This document shows, piece after piece, positions 46,501 to 56,468 of a stretch of 64,000 nt of DNA. The stretch is from Bifidobacterium pseudolongum subsp. pseudolongum DSM 20099 (GTDB lineage Bacteria; Actinomycetota; Actinomycetes; Actinomycetales; Bifidobacteriaceae). The notes under the pieces are model-generated. The model was not told the origin of the DNA, did not search any database, and saw only the letters and a program-made list of their open reading frames with translations. How positions within the stretch are numbered: position 1 is the first letter of the stretch; each line of letters opens with the position of its first letter. The position numbers and the translations under genes are program-made. Location of the stretch: positions 248,001 to 312,000 of the forward strand of contig NZ_JDTZ01000005.1 in the NCBI RefSeq assembly GCF_000771225.1, written 5' to 3'.

Positions 46501-47403
46501 TCACTGATCCTGGTCTGTGGCGGTGTTCGTGGCCGTGCCTGCGGTGGCCTGCGGTGGCGTTGGGGTGTCGAGCGAGGGGTCGAGTTCGTCGAGCGGCGTG
46601 GTGCGCACCGACGAAAGGCCGTCGTGGTGCGTCAGCTTGTGGATGTGGTGTTTCTTCGTGGTGATGCGGTGCGTGCGCTTGAGCTCGGCGTTGAGTTGGC
46701 TCACCGAGTCCGCCAGACGCAGCATTTCGGCGCGTATGAGGCGCATCTCCGCGCCGTTGAGCGACGACGAGGATGTGGAATCGTCGTTTGGTTTCTTCGT
46801 CACGTTGACTTGGTCGATGATCCACGACGAGATCATGGCGCTCACGATACCGATGAGGGCGATGCCGGTGAGCATCAGCCCCACGGCCACGATCTTTCCG
46901 ATGTCGGTCACGGGGTAGACGTCGCCGTAGCCCACTGTCGTCACCGTCACGAACGCCCACCACAGCGAAAGGGGGAATGTCGTGATCGTGGCGTTCGGCG
47001 CCAGGTGCTCGGCGGAGTATTCGGCGAGCGCGCCCACATAGATGAGCATGAGGATGGCGCTCGTGGCGTAGAGCGTGATGCGCCCGCGGGTCATGGCGCC
47101 GGCGCTGCGGTTGAAGATGTGCAGCATCGGGATCAGGCGCAGCATGCGCAGCGGACGGAATATCGGCAGCGCGAGCGTGAGCAGCAGCAGGATGTTCCTG
47201 CGGAACCACAGCCATTTGTCCTGCGCCAGGAACAGCTCCACCAGATAGTCGATGCCGTATACGGCCCACACCGTGTTGATCGCGATGAGGCAGCCCTGCT
47301 GATGGGTCTGTGCGAGGATCTGCCATGAGTATGCGAACAGGAACACCGCCGACAGGATGAACAGCGGTATGTTCGTGATCCGTTCCCATTTCTCCAGAGT
47401 CAT
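46501..47403 (-). CDS. Voltage-gated-type potassium channel
   Basis: A six-TM cation channel subunit. The 300 residues contain an S1-S4-like region with repeated Arg (RPLRMLRLIPMLHIFNR) and the K+ selectivity filter TVGYGD (about 156-161) before the last TM. The C-terminal cytosolic region has a probable short coiled coil (LRLADSVSQLNAELKRTHR) that would aid tetramerisation. The ATG at 47403 has a perfect-spaced TACAAT 7 nt upstream, so the transcript is likely leaderless. It ends 54 bp before the kinase gene on the same strand. Confidence 0.9.
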   Translation of the reverse strand: MTLEKWERITNIPLFILSAVFLFAYSWQILAQTHQQGCLIAINTVWAVYGIDYLVELFLAQDKWLWFRRNILLLLTLALPIFRPLRMLRLIPMLHIFNRSAGAMTRGRITLYATSAILMLIYVGALAEYSAEHLAPNATITTFPLSLWWAFVTVTTVGYGDVYPVTDIGKIVAVGLMLTGIALIGIVSAMISSWIIDQVNVTKKPNDDSTSSSSLNGAEMRLIRAEMLRLADSVSQLNAELKRTHRITTKKHHIHKLTHHDGLSSVRTTPLDELDPSLDTPTPPQATAGTATNTATDQDQ

Positions 47404-47410
47404 ACTGTCG

Positions 47411-47416
47411 ATTGTA
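47411..47416 (-). promoter_or_regulatory. -10 hexamer of a leaderless promoter (K+ channel)
   Basis: TACAAT on the minus strand ends 7 nt before the ATG. Confidence 0.55.
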
Positions 47417-47491
47417 CGGGCGGAGAGGCGGCCGCGGCGCGGAATCGGGCACGGGTGAACAGGGCCGTGGCCGGGCGAAACTCCCGGATGA

Positions 47492-47519
47492 TTGACAAGT
47501 TCGGCCCCTCGTGTAAACT
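47492..47519 (+). promoter_or_regulatory. Promoter of the sugar ABC ATPase gene
   Basis: TTGACA (47492-47497), 16-bp spacer, TAAACT (47514-47519): the best sigma-70-like promoter I see in the window. It leaves a leader of about 150 nt with no strong hairpin recognised. Confidence 0.7.
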
Positions 47520-47675
47520 AAACCAACAGTTCGTCATGGTAATTCATGATGGGCGAATGTAGAAGTTTGTTGCCGCGTCGATGTCGACGGCTGCAGATGG
47601 AAACGCCATAACAAATAAGTAATCCCCTCACAACGGATCGTTCGGCACGTACCTGCCGATGAAAGGATGAACAAA

Positions 47676-48803
<1,128 letters not shown>

Positions 48804-48873
48804 TCTTGACGGGGATTGCTGTGCCCCGCCAATGAACAACACAAGGTCCTTTCTCTCTCTTGTCGCCTTGTGA

Positions 48874-48903
48874 CCGAAGCCCCGCGTTGCAGCGGGGCTT
48901 CGG
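48874..48903 (+). terminator. Hairpin after the sugar ATPase gene
   Basis: Perfect 12-bp stem CCGAAGCCCCGC / GCGGGGCTTCGG with loop GTTGCA. No T-run follows (CGTATAT), so termination would be imperfect or the hairpin protects the mRNA end. Confidence 0.6.
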
Positions 48904-48965
48904 CGTATATGCAGCCAATGGTTCCAAGGATTCGGGGACGTGCGCACCGCGCGCGCATAGTGAGG

Positions 48966-48971
48966 TAGAGT
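48966..48971 (+). promoter_or_regulatory. -10 hexamer of a leaderless promoter
   Basis: TAGAGT ends 7 nt before the ATG of the DUF4032 gene. Confidence 0.5.
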
Positions 48972-48978
48972 AGCGACT

Positions 48979-50400
48979 ATGAGTTTGAGCGACAACAACG
49001 GCCACCTGGACCCCCGTGCGTTGAAAGCCACGTCGGTCAAAGCCACCGACCCCGCATCGCCGGCGGACGAACCCGCTTCGCTGAAGATCACGTCCGCGAG
49101 CGCCGACCCCAAGATGTTCATGCTTCCATGGGAAAAGCCGCTCGCCACATGGCCGGCCGACCTGCTCGTCAACCTGCCGCGAGGCATCTCCCGCCACATC
49201 GTGCGCTTTGTGCGCGTGGGCGACCAGGTGTACGCGATGAAGGAGATCACGCGCAGTGTCGCCGAACGCGAATACGAGCTGCTGCGCCAGCTGCAGAAGC
49301 TCAACCTGCCCACCGTGCAGCCGATCGCCGTGGTGACCGGCCGCCACGACGACCAGGGTGAGCCGCTCGAGGCGATCCTCGTGACGAAGCACCTGCGCTT
49401 CTCGATGCCGTACCGTGCGCTGTTCGCACGCACGCTGCGGCCCGACACCGCCGAAAAGCTCATCGACGCCCTGGCCGTGCTCATGGTGCGCCTGCACCTC
49501 GCCGGCTTCTACTGGGGCGATGTCTCCCTTTCGAACGTGCTGTTCCTCAAGGACGCCGACGCGTTCTCCGCGTTCCTTGTGGACGCCGAGACCGGCGAAC
49601 TGCAGATCAACCTGACCGAGGGCCAGCGTGAATACGACATCGACCTGGCGCGCACCAACATCATCGGCGAACTCATGGATCTGAGCTCGGGCCAGCTGCT
49701 GCCTCCCGATGTGGACGAGATCGAGGTGGGCAACCGGCTCGTCGACCGCTACCATTCGCTGTGGAGCGCGCTCACCGACACTGACAACCTCAACCCGAAC
49801 GAGATGTGGAAGATCGAGAAGCGTGTCAACCGCCTCAACGAACTCGGTTTCGACGTCGATGAGCTCGAGATGAACACGACCGACGACGGCAAGCGTGTGC
49901 TTGTGCGCCCGCGCGTCGTGGACGCCGGCTATGCGAACCGCAAACTGCTGCGCCTGACCGGCCTCGACGTGCAGGAGAATCAGGCGCGCCGCCTGCTCAA
50001 CGATCTGGATGCCTACCGTGCTTCCACATGGCGTGACGGCGAGGATCTGGAGATTGTGGCGACCGACTGGATGCGCGAAGTGTTCGAGCCCACGGTGCGC
50101 ATGATTCCGCCGGAATACCGTACGCAGATCGATCCGGCCCAGTTCTTCCACGAAGTGCTCGACCACCGCTGGTACATGGCGGAGAAAGCCGGACACGATG
50201 TGCCGATGCCAGTCGCGGTGGAAAGCTATGTGCGAGACATCCTGCCCACGCAGAAGCTCGATTCCAAGGAACTCGACGAGCTCAACGCCGAAGCCGACTC
50301 CGGCGTGATCGACGAGCGTTCGACGTATGGCGACGACGCCGGGCACGATGACGATTACAATCCCGAATACGATCAGGACGCCGCCGTCTGGGCGCAGTGA
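48979..50400 (+). CDS. DUF4032 / LPS-kinase-like protein
   Basis: A protein with a kinase-like N-terminal half related to Kdo/WaaP-type kinases, plus the actinobacterial DUF4032 domain. Function unknown. The kinase-like region has YAMKEITRSVAEREYELL, resembling the ATP-site Lys and Glu, and GFYWGDVSLSNVLF, resembling a catalytic loop (GDxxxxN), then FLVDAETGEL. DUF4032 covers about 215-385. The tail is acidic and disordered. It has 473 residues and a leaderless-type start. It shares a bidirectional terminator with rlmB. Confidence 0.8.
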   Translation: MSLSDNNGHLDPRALKATSVKATDPASPADEPASLKITSASADPKMFMLPWEKPLATWPADLLVNLPRGISRHIVRFVRVGDQVYAMKEITRSVAEREYELLRQLQKLNLPTVQPIAVVTGRHDDQGEPLEAILVTKHLRFSMPYRALFARTLRPDTAEKLIDALAVLMVRLHLAGFYWGDVSLSNVLFLKDADAFSAFLVDAETGELQINLTEGQREYDIDLARTNIIGELMDLSSGQLLPPDVDEIEVGNRLVDRYHSLWSALTDTDNLNPNEMWKIEKRVNRLNELGFDVDELEMNTTDDGKRVLVRPRVVDAGYANRKLLRLTGLDVQENQARRLLNDLDAYRASTWRDGEDLEIVATDWMREVFEPTVRMIPPEYRTQIDPAQFFHEVLDHRWYMAEKAGHDVPMPVAVESYVRDILPTQKLDSKELDELNAEADSGVIDERSTYGDDAGHDDDYNPEYDQDAAVWAQ

Positions 50401-50417
50401 TTCCGCCCGCATATGCG

Positions 50418-50454
50418 AATGGCCGTCCGCACTGGTGCAGTGCGGACGGCCATT
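50418..50454. terminator. Bidirectional terminator between the DUF4032 and rlmB genes
   Basis: A perfect 16-bp stem (50418-50433 with 50439-50454; arm begins AATGGCCGTCCGCACT) and loop GGTGC. AT on each flank makes it symmetric for the two convergent genes. Confidence 0.75.
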
Positions 50455-50474
50455 TCGTTATCTGCGCGCGTACC

Positions 50475-51467
50475 TCACTCGCTTGCCGCGGCTTCGCGGC
50501 GCGCGCGGTCCGCTGCGTACATCGCGATGCCGGCGGCGACCGACGCGTTGAGGGACTCCACCGCGTTCGACATGGGGATGCCGGCGATGCAGTCGCACGC
50601 CTCGCGCGTGAGGCGGCTCAGGCCCTTGCCTTCCGACCCGAGCACAATGACGAGCGGGTCGGTCTCGAAGCCGGTTTCGCCGACGAGCGCGCTGCCGCCG
50701 CCATCGAGCCCAACGCTGTAGTAGCCGCGCTCCTTAAGCGCCTCGATCGCCTTCGTCAGATTGACGACGCGTGCCACCGGCATGTGTGCGGCGGCGCCCG
50801 CGGACACCTTCCACGCGGTCGCGTTGACCGAGGCGGAACGGCGTTCGGGCAGGATCACGCCATTCGCGCCGAATGCGGCGGCCGAACGGATGACCGCGCC
50901 GAGGTTCTGCGGGTCGGTGATGCCGTCGAGCGCGATGAACAGCGGGCGTGCGGCGATGCGCGCGGCCGCCGAGTTCGCCGCCTCCATCGCCTTCGCCTTG
51001 CGTTCGGCGCGTTCGGCGAGTTCGATGAGTGACGAATACTGGAAGGGCTGAGCCTTCATGATCACGCCCTGATGGTTCGTGGAGCGCGCGATGCGGTCCA
51101 TCTCCAAGCGGTCCGCCTCGAGCAGGTTCAGGCCGTTCGTGCCGGCCAGACGTACGATCTCGCGCGTGCGGTCGTCATGCTCGAGCCGCGACGCCACATA
51201 CAGCGTGCTCGCCGGCACGCCGACGCGCAACGCCTCGAGCACGGCGTTGCGGCCGATGACCAGATCGTCGGAATCCGACGTGAACTTCGCCACGCGGCGG
51301 CGGGCCGCCAGACGCGGGTCGGAACGCTGGCGCTTTTCCGCCTGCCTCTTGGCCTTGAACGCCTTGTGGTACACGCGGTCCTCGGCCTTGGGAGTGGGGC
51401 CCTTGCCCTTGAGTTTGTTACGATGCTTGCCGCCCGACCCCTTGGTCGGTCCTTTCTTGCTAACCAT
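50475..51467 (-). CDS. rlmB: 23S rRNA (guanosine-2'-O-)-methyltransferase RlmB/TrmH family
   Basis: A SPOUT-fold 2'-O-methyltransferase. The 330 residues have a very basic N-terminal extension (about 1-65), a substrate-binding domain with LVIGRNAVLEALR, and the SPOUT core: ALDGITDPQNLGAVIRSA, VLGSEGKGL and PMSNAVESLNASVAAGI, which form the knotted SAM site. I call RlmB by best fit to motifs; another TrmH-group target is possible. The ATG at 51467 lacks a strong ribosome site (GGA 3 nt upstream). Confidence 0.85.
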   Translation of the reverse strand: MVSKKGPTKGSGGKHRNKLKGKGPTPKAEDRVYHKAFKAKRQAEKRQRSDPRLAARRRVAKFTSDSDDLVIGRNAVLEALRVGVPASTLYVASRLEHDDRTREIVRLAGTNGLNLLEADRLEMDRIARSTNHQGVIMKAQPFQYSSLIELAERAERKAKAMEAANSAAARIAARPLFIALDGITDPQNLGAVIRSAAAFGANGVILPERRSASVNATAWKVSAGAAAHMPVARVVNLTKAIEALKERGYYSVGLDGGGSALVGETGFETDPLVIVLGSEGKGLSRLTREACDCIAGIPMSNAVESLNASVAAGIAMYAADRARREAAASE

Positions 51468-51720
51468 GCGTCCAATTCTTTCAGCACCCCGCGCCAAAAA
51501 CGCCGCCATCCACGCACGCAATGGCGCAGATTGTGCATATAGAGTATAGGATGCGGCCGTGTCCGCCTGTAGACAAACGGCTATGGAATAATGGCAACCG
51601 AATGCGGCACCGCGGTTGCGGGGCCGTGCCAATAACCGCGCAGTCCTGTAGCGGCCACCGGCTTGTGTTGCGCCGACAACTCGACTGACTACTCCGCGGC
51701 TGACCGAGGAGAATACCATT

Positions 51721-54708
51721 ATGGATGATCGCATCATAGATCCATCTGCTCTTTCGCGCGAACCCCACGTGGAACCAGAGGATGCCAAGGAAACCCAGGA
51801 GGTGAAAGCGCAGCAGGCTCTGCTGAACGACGTCGATCCGTCGCTCACCGACGCCGACCAGGTGGCGCAGGCGCTCAATGTAGACCCGCGCACCGGCCTG
51901 AGCTCCGAAGAAGCCAAGCGCCGACTCGACAAGTTCGGCCCCAATGAGCTGGCCAGCGCACCGCCGGTCCCCAAGTGGAAGAAGTTCCTGCAGCAGTTCC
52001 AGGACCCGCTCGTCTACCTGCTGCTCGCCGCCACCGCCATCTCGCTTGTGGCGTGGATCATCGAAAAGGTGAACGCGGCGCCGGGCGCCGAAGGCGAGGC
52101 GCTGCCGTTCGACTCCATCGTGATCGTGCTGATCCTGATCGTCAACGCCGTGCTGGGCTATATGCAGGAAGCGAAGGCGGAAGAGGCCGTCAACGCGCTT
52201 TCCGAAATGACCGCACCCACGTCCAACGTGCTGCGCAACGGCCGTGTGGAACGCATCAACACGACCGACATCGTGCCCGGTGACATCCTGGTGCTTGGCG
52301 AAGGCGACACCGTGCCGGCCGACGGCCGACTGCTCGCCGCGGCGAGCCTGCGCATCGCCGAGGCGTCGCTCACCGGCGAATCGGTGCCGGTGAGCAAGAA
52401 GCCCGCCACGCTCGACAGCGCGAAGGCGCTCGGCGACCGCGCGAACATGGTGTTCAACGGCACGTCCGTGACGCAGGGCACCGGCCGCGCCATCGTGACC
52501 GGCACCGGCATGAACACGCAGGTGGGCAAGATCGCCGACCTGCTCCAGTCCACCGAAGACGAGGCCACGCCGCTGCAGAAGGAGATGAACCACGTCTCCA
52601 AGATCCTGGGCATCGCCGTGTGCATCATCGCCGTGGTCGTGCTGCTCGCGCTCGCGGTCCTCGAAGGCTTCCACAGCGTGCACGACGTGATTGATTCGCT
52701 GCTGCTCGCCGTGTCGCTCGCCGTCGCGGCCGTGCCTGAAGGCCTCGCCGCGATCCTGACCGTGGTGCTCGCGCTCGGCGTGCAGCGCATGGCCGCGCAC
52801 CACGCGATCGTCAAGAAGCTGCACTCGGTGGAGACGCTGGGCTCCGCTTCGGTGATCTGCTCTGACAAGACCGGTACGCTCACGCGCAACGAGATGACCG
52901 TCGAGCGCGTGGTCGTGCCGTCGGGCGAAGTCGAACTGACCGGCACCGGCTATGCGCCGGAAGGTGACATGGTCTCCATCGACGGCTCCGCGGTCCCCGA
53001 GAACATCGCGAACGAAGTCCTCGCCACGCTCGGCGCGGGCACACTCGCGAACGACGGCGAACTGCGCGAGGGCGAGAAGCCCGGCACCTGGGAGATCGTG
53101 GGCGATCCGACCGAGGTCTCGCTCGTCGTGGCCGCCCGCAAGACGCACGCGGACAAGAAGTTCGCGCACTTCGACCGCGTGGCCGAAATCCCGTTCACGT
53201 CCGAACGCAAGCGCATGTCCGTCATCGCGCGCAACGCGACCGACGCTGGCAAGCTCACCGTCTTCGCGAAGGGCGCGCCGGACGTGCTGCTGAGCTACTG
53301 CGACCGCATCTACGTGAACGGCGCGATCCGCAAGCTCACCGAAGGCGACCGCCAGGACATCCTCGACACCGTCGAGCGCCTGTCGCGTGAGGCGTACCGT
53401 ACGCTCGGGGAGGCGTTCCGCCCGCTCGAGACCGATTCGCTCGCACAGATTCCGGGCATCCGCACGAACTCCGCCGGTGAGATCTCCGACATCTCCGAAC
53501 AGGCCGAGGCGATCGAACAGCACCTTATCTGGAACGGCATGGTCGGCATCATCGACCCGCCGCGCACCGAAGTGCGCGACGCGGTCGCCGAAGCGCACCG
53601 CGCGGGCATCCGCACGGTCATGATCACCGGCGACCACCCGCTCACCGCCGCGCGCATCGCCTCCGACCTCGGCATCATCGCCAAGGACGGCAAGGCGCTC
53701 ACCGGCGACGAACTCGACACGATGGATGAGGCGCAACTCGACAAGGCGACCTCCGAAGTCTCCGTGTATGCGCGTGTGGCGCCCGAGCACAAGCTCAAGA
53801 TCGTCGAATCGCTGCAGCGCCAAGGCAACATCGCGGCCATGACTGGCGACGGCGTCAACGACGCCCCGGCCGTCAAGTCCGCGGACATCGGTGTGGCTAT
53901 GGGCATCACCGGTACCGAGGTGACGAAGCAGTCGGCGAAGATGATCCTGGCCGACGACAACTTCTCCACCATCGTGGCCGCCGTGCGCGAAGGCCGCGGC
54001 ATCTTCGACAACATCCGCAAGTTCCTGCGCTACCTGCTCAGCTCGAACGTGGGCGAGGTCTTCACTGTGTTCTTCGGCGTCGTGCTCGCAGGCTGGCTCG
54101 GCATCAAGAACCCGGAGTCCGTGGGTGTGACCGTACCGCTGCTCGCCACGCAGCTGCTGTGGATCAACCTGCTCACCGACGCTGCCCCGGCGCTCGCGAT
54201 GGGCGTCGACCCGATGACCGAAGACGTGATGAACCGCAAGCCGCGCAAGCTCACCGACCGTGTGATCGACGGCGCGATGTGGGGAGACATCATCTACATC
54301 GGCATCATCATGGCGATCGTGACGCTCATCGGCATGGACATGCACCTGACGGGTGGCTTGTTCACCGATCGCTCCGTGGACGCGATGGGCCATGACGCGC
54401 AGATGGTGGAGGCCCGCACGATGGGCTTCACGATCCTCGTGTTCGCCCAGCTGTTCAACGCGATCGCCTCGCGCAGCCACCTGCAGAGCGCCTTCGTGGG
54501 TCTGTTCTCAAACAAGTGGCTGTGGGGTGCGATTGGCCTGTCGATTGTGCTGCAGCTGTTCGTGATCTACGTGCCGTTCCTCAACACCGCGTTCGGCACC
54601 ACGCCGCTGCCGCCGATGGCATGGCTCGAGTGCATCGGCCTGGCGTTCTTCGTGCTCGTCGCCTCGGAGGTCCGCAAGGTCTTCCTGCGCATGCGTGCGA
54701 AGAAGTGA
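51721..54708 (+). CDS. Cation-transporting P-type ATPase (P2A Ca2+ type)
   Basis: Pumps a divalent cation, most likely Ca2+, out of the cell. The 995 residues are full length. Actuator TGES is in EASLTGESVPV, phosphorylation Asp382 in CSDKTGTLT, and the hinge GDGVNDAPAV is intact. TM4 has the Ca-site motif VAAVPEGLAA and TM6 LLWINLLTDAAPALAMG, both as in SERCA/PMR1-type pumps rather than Na,K or H+ ATPases. It is monocistronic, with a terminator at 54730-54766. The 253 bp upstream hold AT-rich stretches near 51535 and 51590 but no promoter I can fix. Confidence 0.92.
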   Translation: MDDRIIDPSALSREPHVEPEDAKETQEVKAQQALLNDVDPSLTDADQVAQALNVDPRTGLSSEEAKRRLDKFGPNELASAPPVPKWKKFLQQFQDPLVYLLLAATAISLVAWIIEKVNAAPGAEGEALPFDSIVIVLILIVNAVLGYMQEAKAEEAVNALSEMTAPTSNVLRNGRVERINTTDIVPGDILVLGEGDTVPADGRLLAAASLRIAEASLTGESVPVSKKPATLDSAKALGDRANMVFNGTSVTQGTGRAIVTGTGMNTQVGKIADLLQSTEDEATPLQKEMNHVSKILGIAVCIIAVVVLLALAVLEGFHSVHDVIDSLLLAVSLAVAAVPEGLAAILTVVLALGVQRMAAHHAIVKKLHSVETLGSASVICSDKTGTLTRNEMTVERVVVPSGEVELTGTGYAPEGDMVSIDGSAVPENIANEVLATLGAGTLANDGELREGEKPGTWEIVGDPTEVSLVVAARKTHADKKFAHFDRVAEIPFTSERKRMSVIARNATDAGKLTVFAKGAPDVLLSYCDRIYVNGAIRKLTEGDRQDILDTVERLSREAYRTLGEAFRPLETDSLAQIPGIRTNSAGEISDISEQAEAIEQHLIWNGMVGIIDPPRTEVRDAVAEAHRAGIRTVMITGDHPLTAARIASDLGIIAKDGKALTGDELDTMDEAQLDKATSEVSVYARVAPEHKLKIVESLQRQGNIAAMTGDGVNDAPAVKSADIGVAMGITGTEVTKQSAKMILADDNFSTIVAAVREGRGIFDNIRKFLRYLLSSNVGEVFTVFFGVVLAGWLGIKNPESVGVTVPLLATQLLWINLLTDAAPALAMGVDPMTEDVMNRKPRKLTDRVIDGAMWGDIIYIGIIMAIVTLIGMDMHLTGGLFTDRSVDAMGHDAQMVEARTMGFTILVFAQLFNAIASRSHLQSAFVGLFSNKWLWGAIGLSIVLQLFVIYVPFLNTAFGTTPLPPMAWLECIGLAFFVLVASEVRKVFLRMRAKK

Positions 54709-54729
54709 TTCAGTCACACTGAATGACAG

Positions 54730-54766
54730 TGGGGTTCGGTTCAGCGTGAATCGGACCCCATTTTTT
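54730..54766 (+). terminator. Terminator of the P-type ATPase gene
   Basis: A 14-bp stem TGGGGTTCGGTTCA / TGAATCGGACCCCA (two G-U pairs), loop GCG, then TTTTTT. It is the clearest intrinsic terminator in the window. Confidence 0.9.
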
Positions 54767-54803
54767 GTGCCCGCAACAGAGAAGCCGCCACCATTTGAGG
54801 ATT

Positions 54804-54894
54804 TTCGCCGTTTTCGTCGCCGTTTTCGCTGTTATCGTCATCTTTCCAGCTAAAAAGTGACGATAACAGCGAAAACGGCGACGAAAACGGCGAA
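54804..54894. repeat. Perfect 37-bp inverted repeat with 17-nt loop
   Basis: The left arm 54804-54840 (begins TTCGCCGTTTTCGTCGCCG) is the exact reverse complement of 54858-54894. GGA/TCC beyond a 2-nt bulge extends pairing. Each arm contains a short internal repeat of GTTTTCG. It lies after the ATPase terminator and before the convergent esterase gene's stop. It is not a normal terminator. Confidence 0.9.
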
Positions 54895-54946
54895 TCCAAA
54901 GAGGTGCCGGCGGTGAGGGGTGCCGTTCGTGGATGAGCAGTGCCGC

Positions 54947-55717
54947 CTACATCATGCCGGAGGCGATGTTGTGGTCGAGGAGCCACTGGCGCAGGTCGGC
55001 GAACTCGTCGAGGCTCACCGAATGGTCGAGGCCGCGGTAGGCGTGCGCGCTGAGCCACGTGTGCTCTTCGAGCCATGCCAAGGTTTCATTCACCAAGAAC
55101 CGGGGGACCACGGTGTCGCCCGTGCCGTATCCGTAGAAGACGGGGATGTCGAGTGCGGCGAGACGCTCGTCGGCCGGGTGCGTGCCCGGCACAATGCCCG
55201 GCGCCACGAAACCGGAGAGGCAGATCGAGGCACGGTACCGTTCGGGATGCACGCGCAACAGTTGTATGGCCAACAATCCGCCCTGAGAGAATCCGATCGG
55301 CACCACGTCGCGTTCTGTTGGCACATTGTCCGCGACCCATGTGTCAATCGCCCGCGCGGCGGCATAGGCGTCGTAATCCAGGTCCTCACCGCCCGGCACG
55401 GCGTCGTGCAGCCACGAATACGCGCCCGGCTGCGCGAAGAATCCGCCGTTGGACGGCTCCTGCAACGTGATCGGCGCGCGCAGCGACACGAAGTCGTTGT
55501 ATGGCGCCACATATTGCATCATGCCGGCCAGATCGTCCTCGTTCGACCCCCAACCGTGCAGGCATACAAACAGCGGCCGGTTCGGTTGCGCCGTGGTATC
55601 CCCGCGTGACATACGCGTCCGCGTGACTTCGAGCGGTTCGCCGAACCTGCCCGGCACGACGGACGAAGGGCGGCCCACCAATGGTTCCGGTTGCATTGCC
55701 TGTGCATCGTTGTTCAT
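54947..55717 (-). CDS. Carboxylesterase/phospholipase-type alpha/beta hydrolase
   Basis: An abhydrolase_2 family serine hydrolase. Oxyanion-region [17 protein letters not shown], nucleophile Ser in GFSQGGLLA, the acid in [10 protein letters not shown] and the His in RGLDHSVSL make a complete triad. It has 256 residues. No signal peptide is visible, so it is cytosolic. The ATG at 55717 is 6 nt from TATGGT on this strand and GGAGG falls too close to it, so a leaderless start is possible. The substrate is unknown. Confidence 0.85.
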   Translation of the reverse strand: MNNDAQAMQPEPLVGRPSSVVPGRFGEPLEVTRTRMSRGDTTAQPNRPLFVCLHGWGSNEDDLAGMMQYVAPYNDFVSLRAPITLQEPSNGGFFAQPGAYSWLHDAVPGGEDLDYDAYAAARAIDTWVADNVPTERDVVPIGFSQGGLLAIQLLRVHPERYRASICLSGFVAPGIVPGTHPADERLAALDIPVFYGYGTGDTVVPRFLVNETLAWLEEHTWLSAHAYRGLDHSVSLDEFADLRQWLLDHNIASGMM

Positions 55718-55723
55718 GCCTCC

Positions 55724-55729
55724 ACCATA
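55724..55729 (-). promoter_or_regulatory. -10 hexamer of a possible leaderless promoter
   Basis: TATGGT on the minus strand ends 6 nt before the esterase ATG. Confidence 0.4.
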
Positions 55730-55850
55730 CACGCGCGCGGGGCGCCGCACACCCCATGCGCGCACGCTCGTGCCGCCCTGTGGCTACACTGGAACCGAAC
55801 TGTTGTCGTTGCCGGGCCTCACGGGCGCCGGTGCTAGGAGATGCTTGCCG

Positions 55851-56432
55851 ATGCTGCTGTCCGACCGCGATATTCTGGCCGCTCAGGCCGAGGGCCATAT
55901 TTCGCTCGAACCGTGGACTCCCGAAATGGTCCAGCCGGCTTCCATCGACGTGCGCCTCGACCGCTTTTTCCGGCTCTTCAACAACCACGCATATACGTAC
56001 GTCGACCCTGCGGAGAACCAAGGGGAGCTGACCGAGCAGTTCGAGGTCGCCCCCGACGAACCGTGGATCCTGCATCCGGGTGAATTCGCGCTCGGCTCCA
56101 CATGGGAGTATGTCAGGCTCGATGCGACGCTCGCCGCCCGTCTGGAAGGCAAGAGCTCACTCGGCCGACTCGGCATCCTCACGCATTCGACCGCCGGGTT
56201 CATCGACCCGGGTTTTGAAGGGCATATCACGCTCGAACTGTCGAATGTCTCCACGCTGCCGGTCAAACTCTGGCCGGGCATGAAAATCGGGCAGATGTGC
56301 TTCTTCCAGCTGAGCTCGCCGGCCGAGCACCCGTATGGATCCGCTGGCACCGGATCGCATTACCAAGGTCAGCGAGGCCCGACGCCGTCGCGGTCGTATG
56401 AACGCTTCTACCGCGCGCACATCGACGACTGA
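55851..56432 (+). CDS. dcd: dCTP deaminase, dUMP-forming (bifunctional type)
   Basis: Converts dCTP to deoxyuridine nucleotide for thymidylate synthesis. The sequence follows the bifunctional deaminase-diphosphatase of mycobacteria: [43 protein letters not shown], then [15 protein letters not shown] with the catalytic Glu, and [14 protein letters not shown] at the end. This predicts direct dUMP formation without release of dUTP. It has 193 residues. GGAG lies 9 nt before the ATG. Confidence 0.93.
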   Translation: MLLSDRDILAAQAEGHISLEPWTPEMVQPASIDVRLDRFFRLFNNHAYTYVDPAENQGELTEQFEVAPDEPWILHPGEFALGSTWEYVRLDATLAARLEGKSSLGRLGILTHSTAGFIDPGFEGHITLELSNVSTLPVKLWPGMKIGQMCFFQLSSPAEHPYGSAGTGSHYQGQRGPTPSRSYERFYRAHIDD

Positions 56433-56468
56433 CGCACCGCGGGCCATTGGCGAAGGGGAGGGGAAAAG

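Noticed and set aside
51468-51720. Riboswitch upstream of the P-type ATPase gene
   Set aside because: I could not find a paired structure or a conserved riboswitch core, only AT-rich patches.
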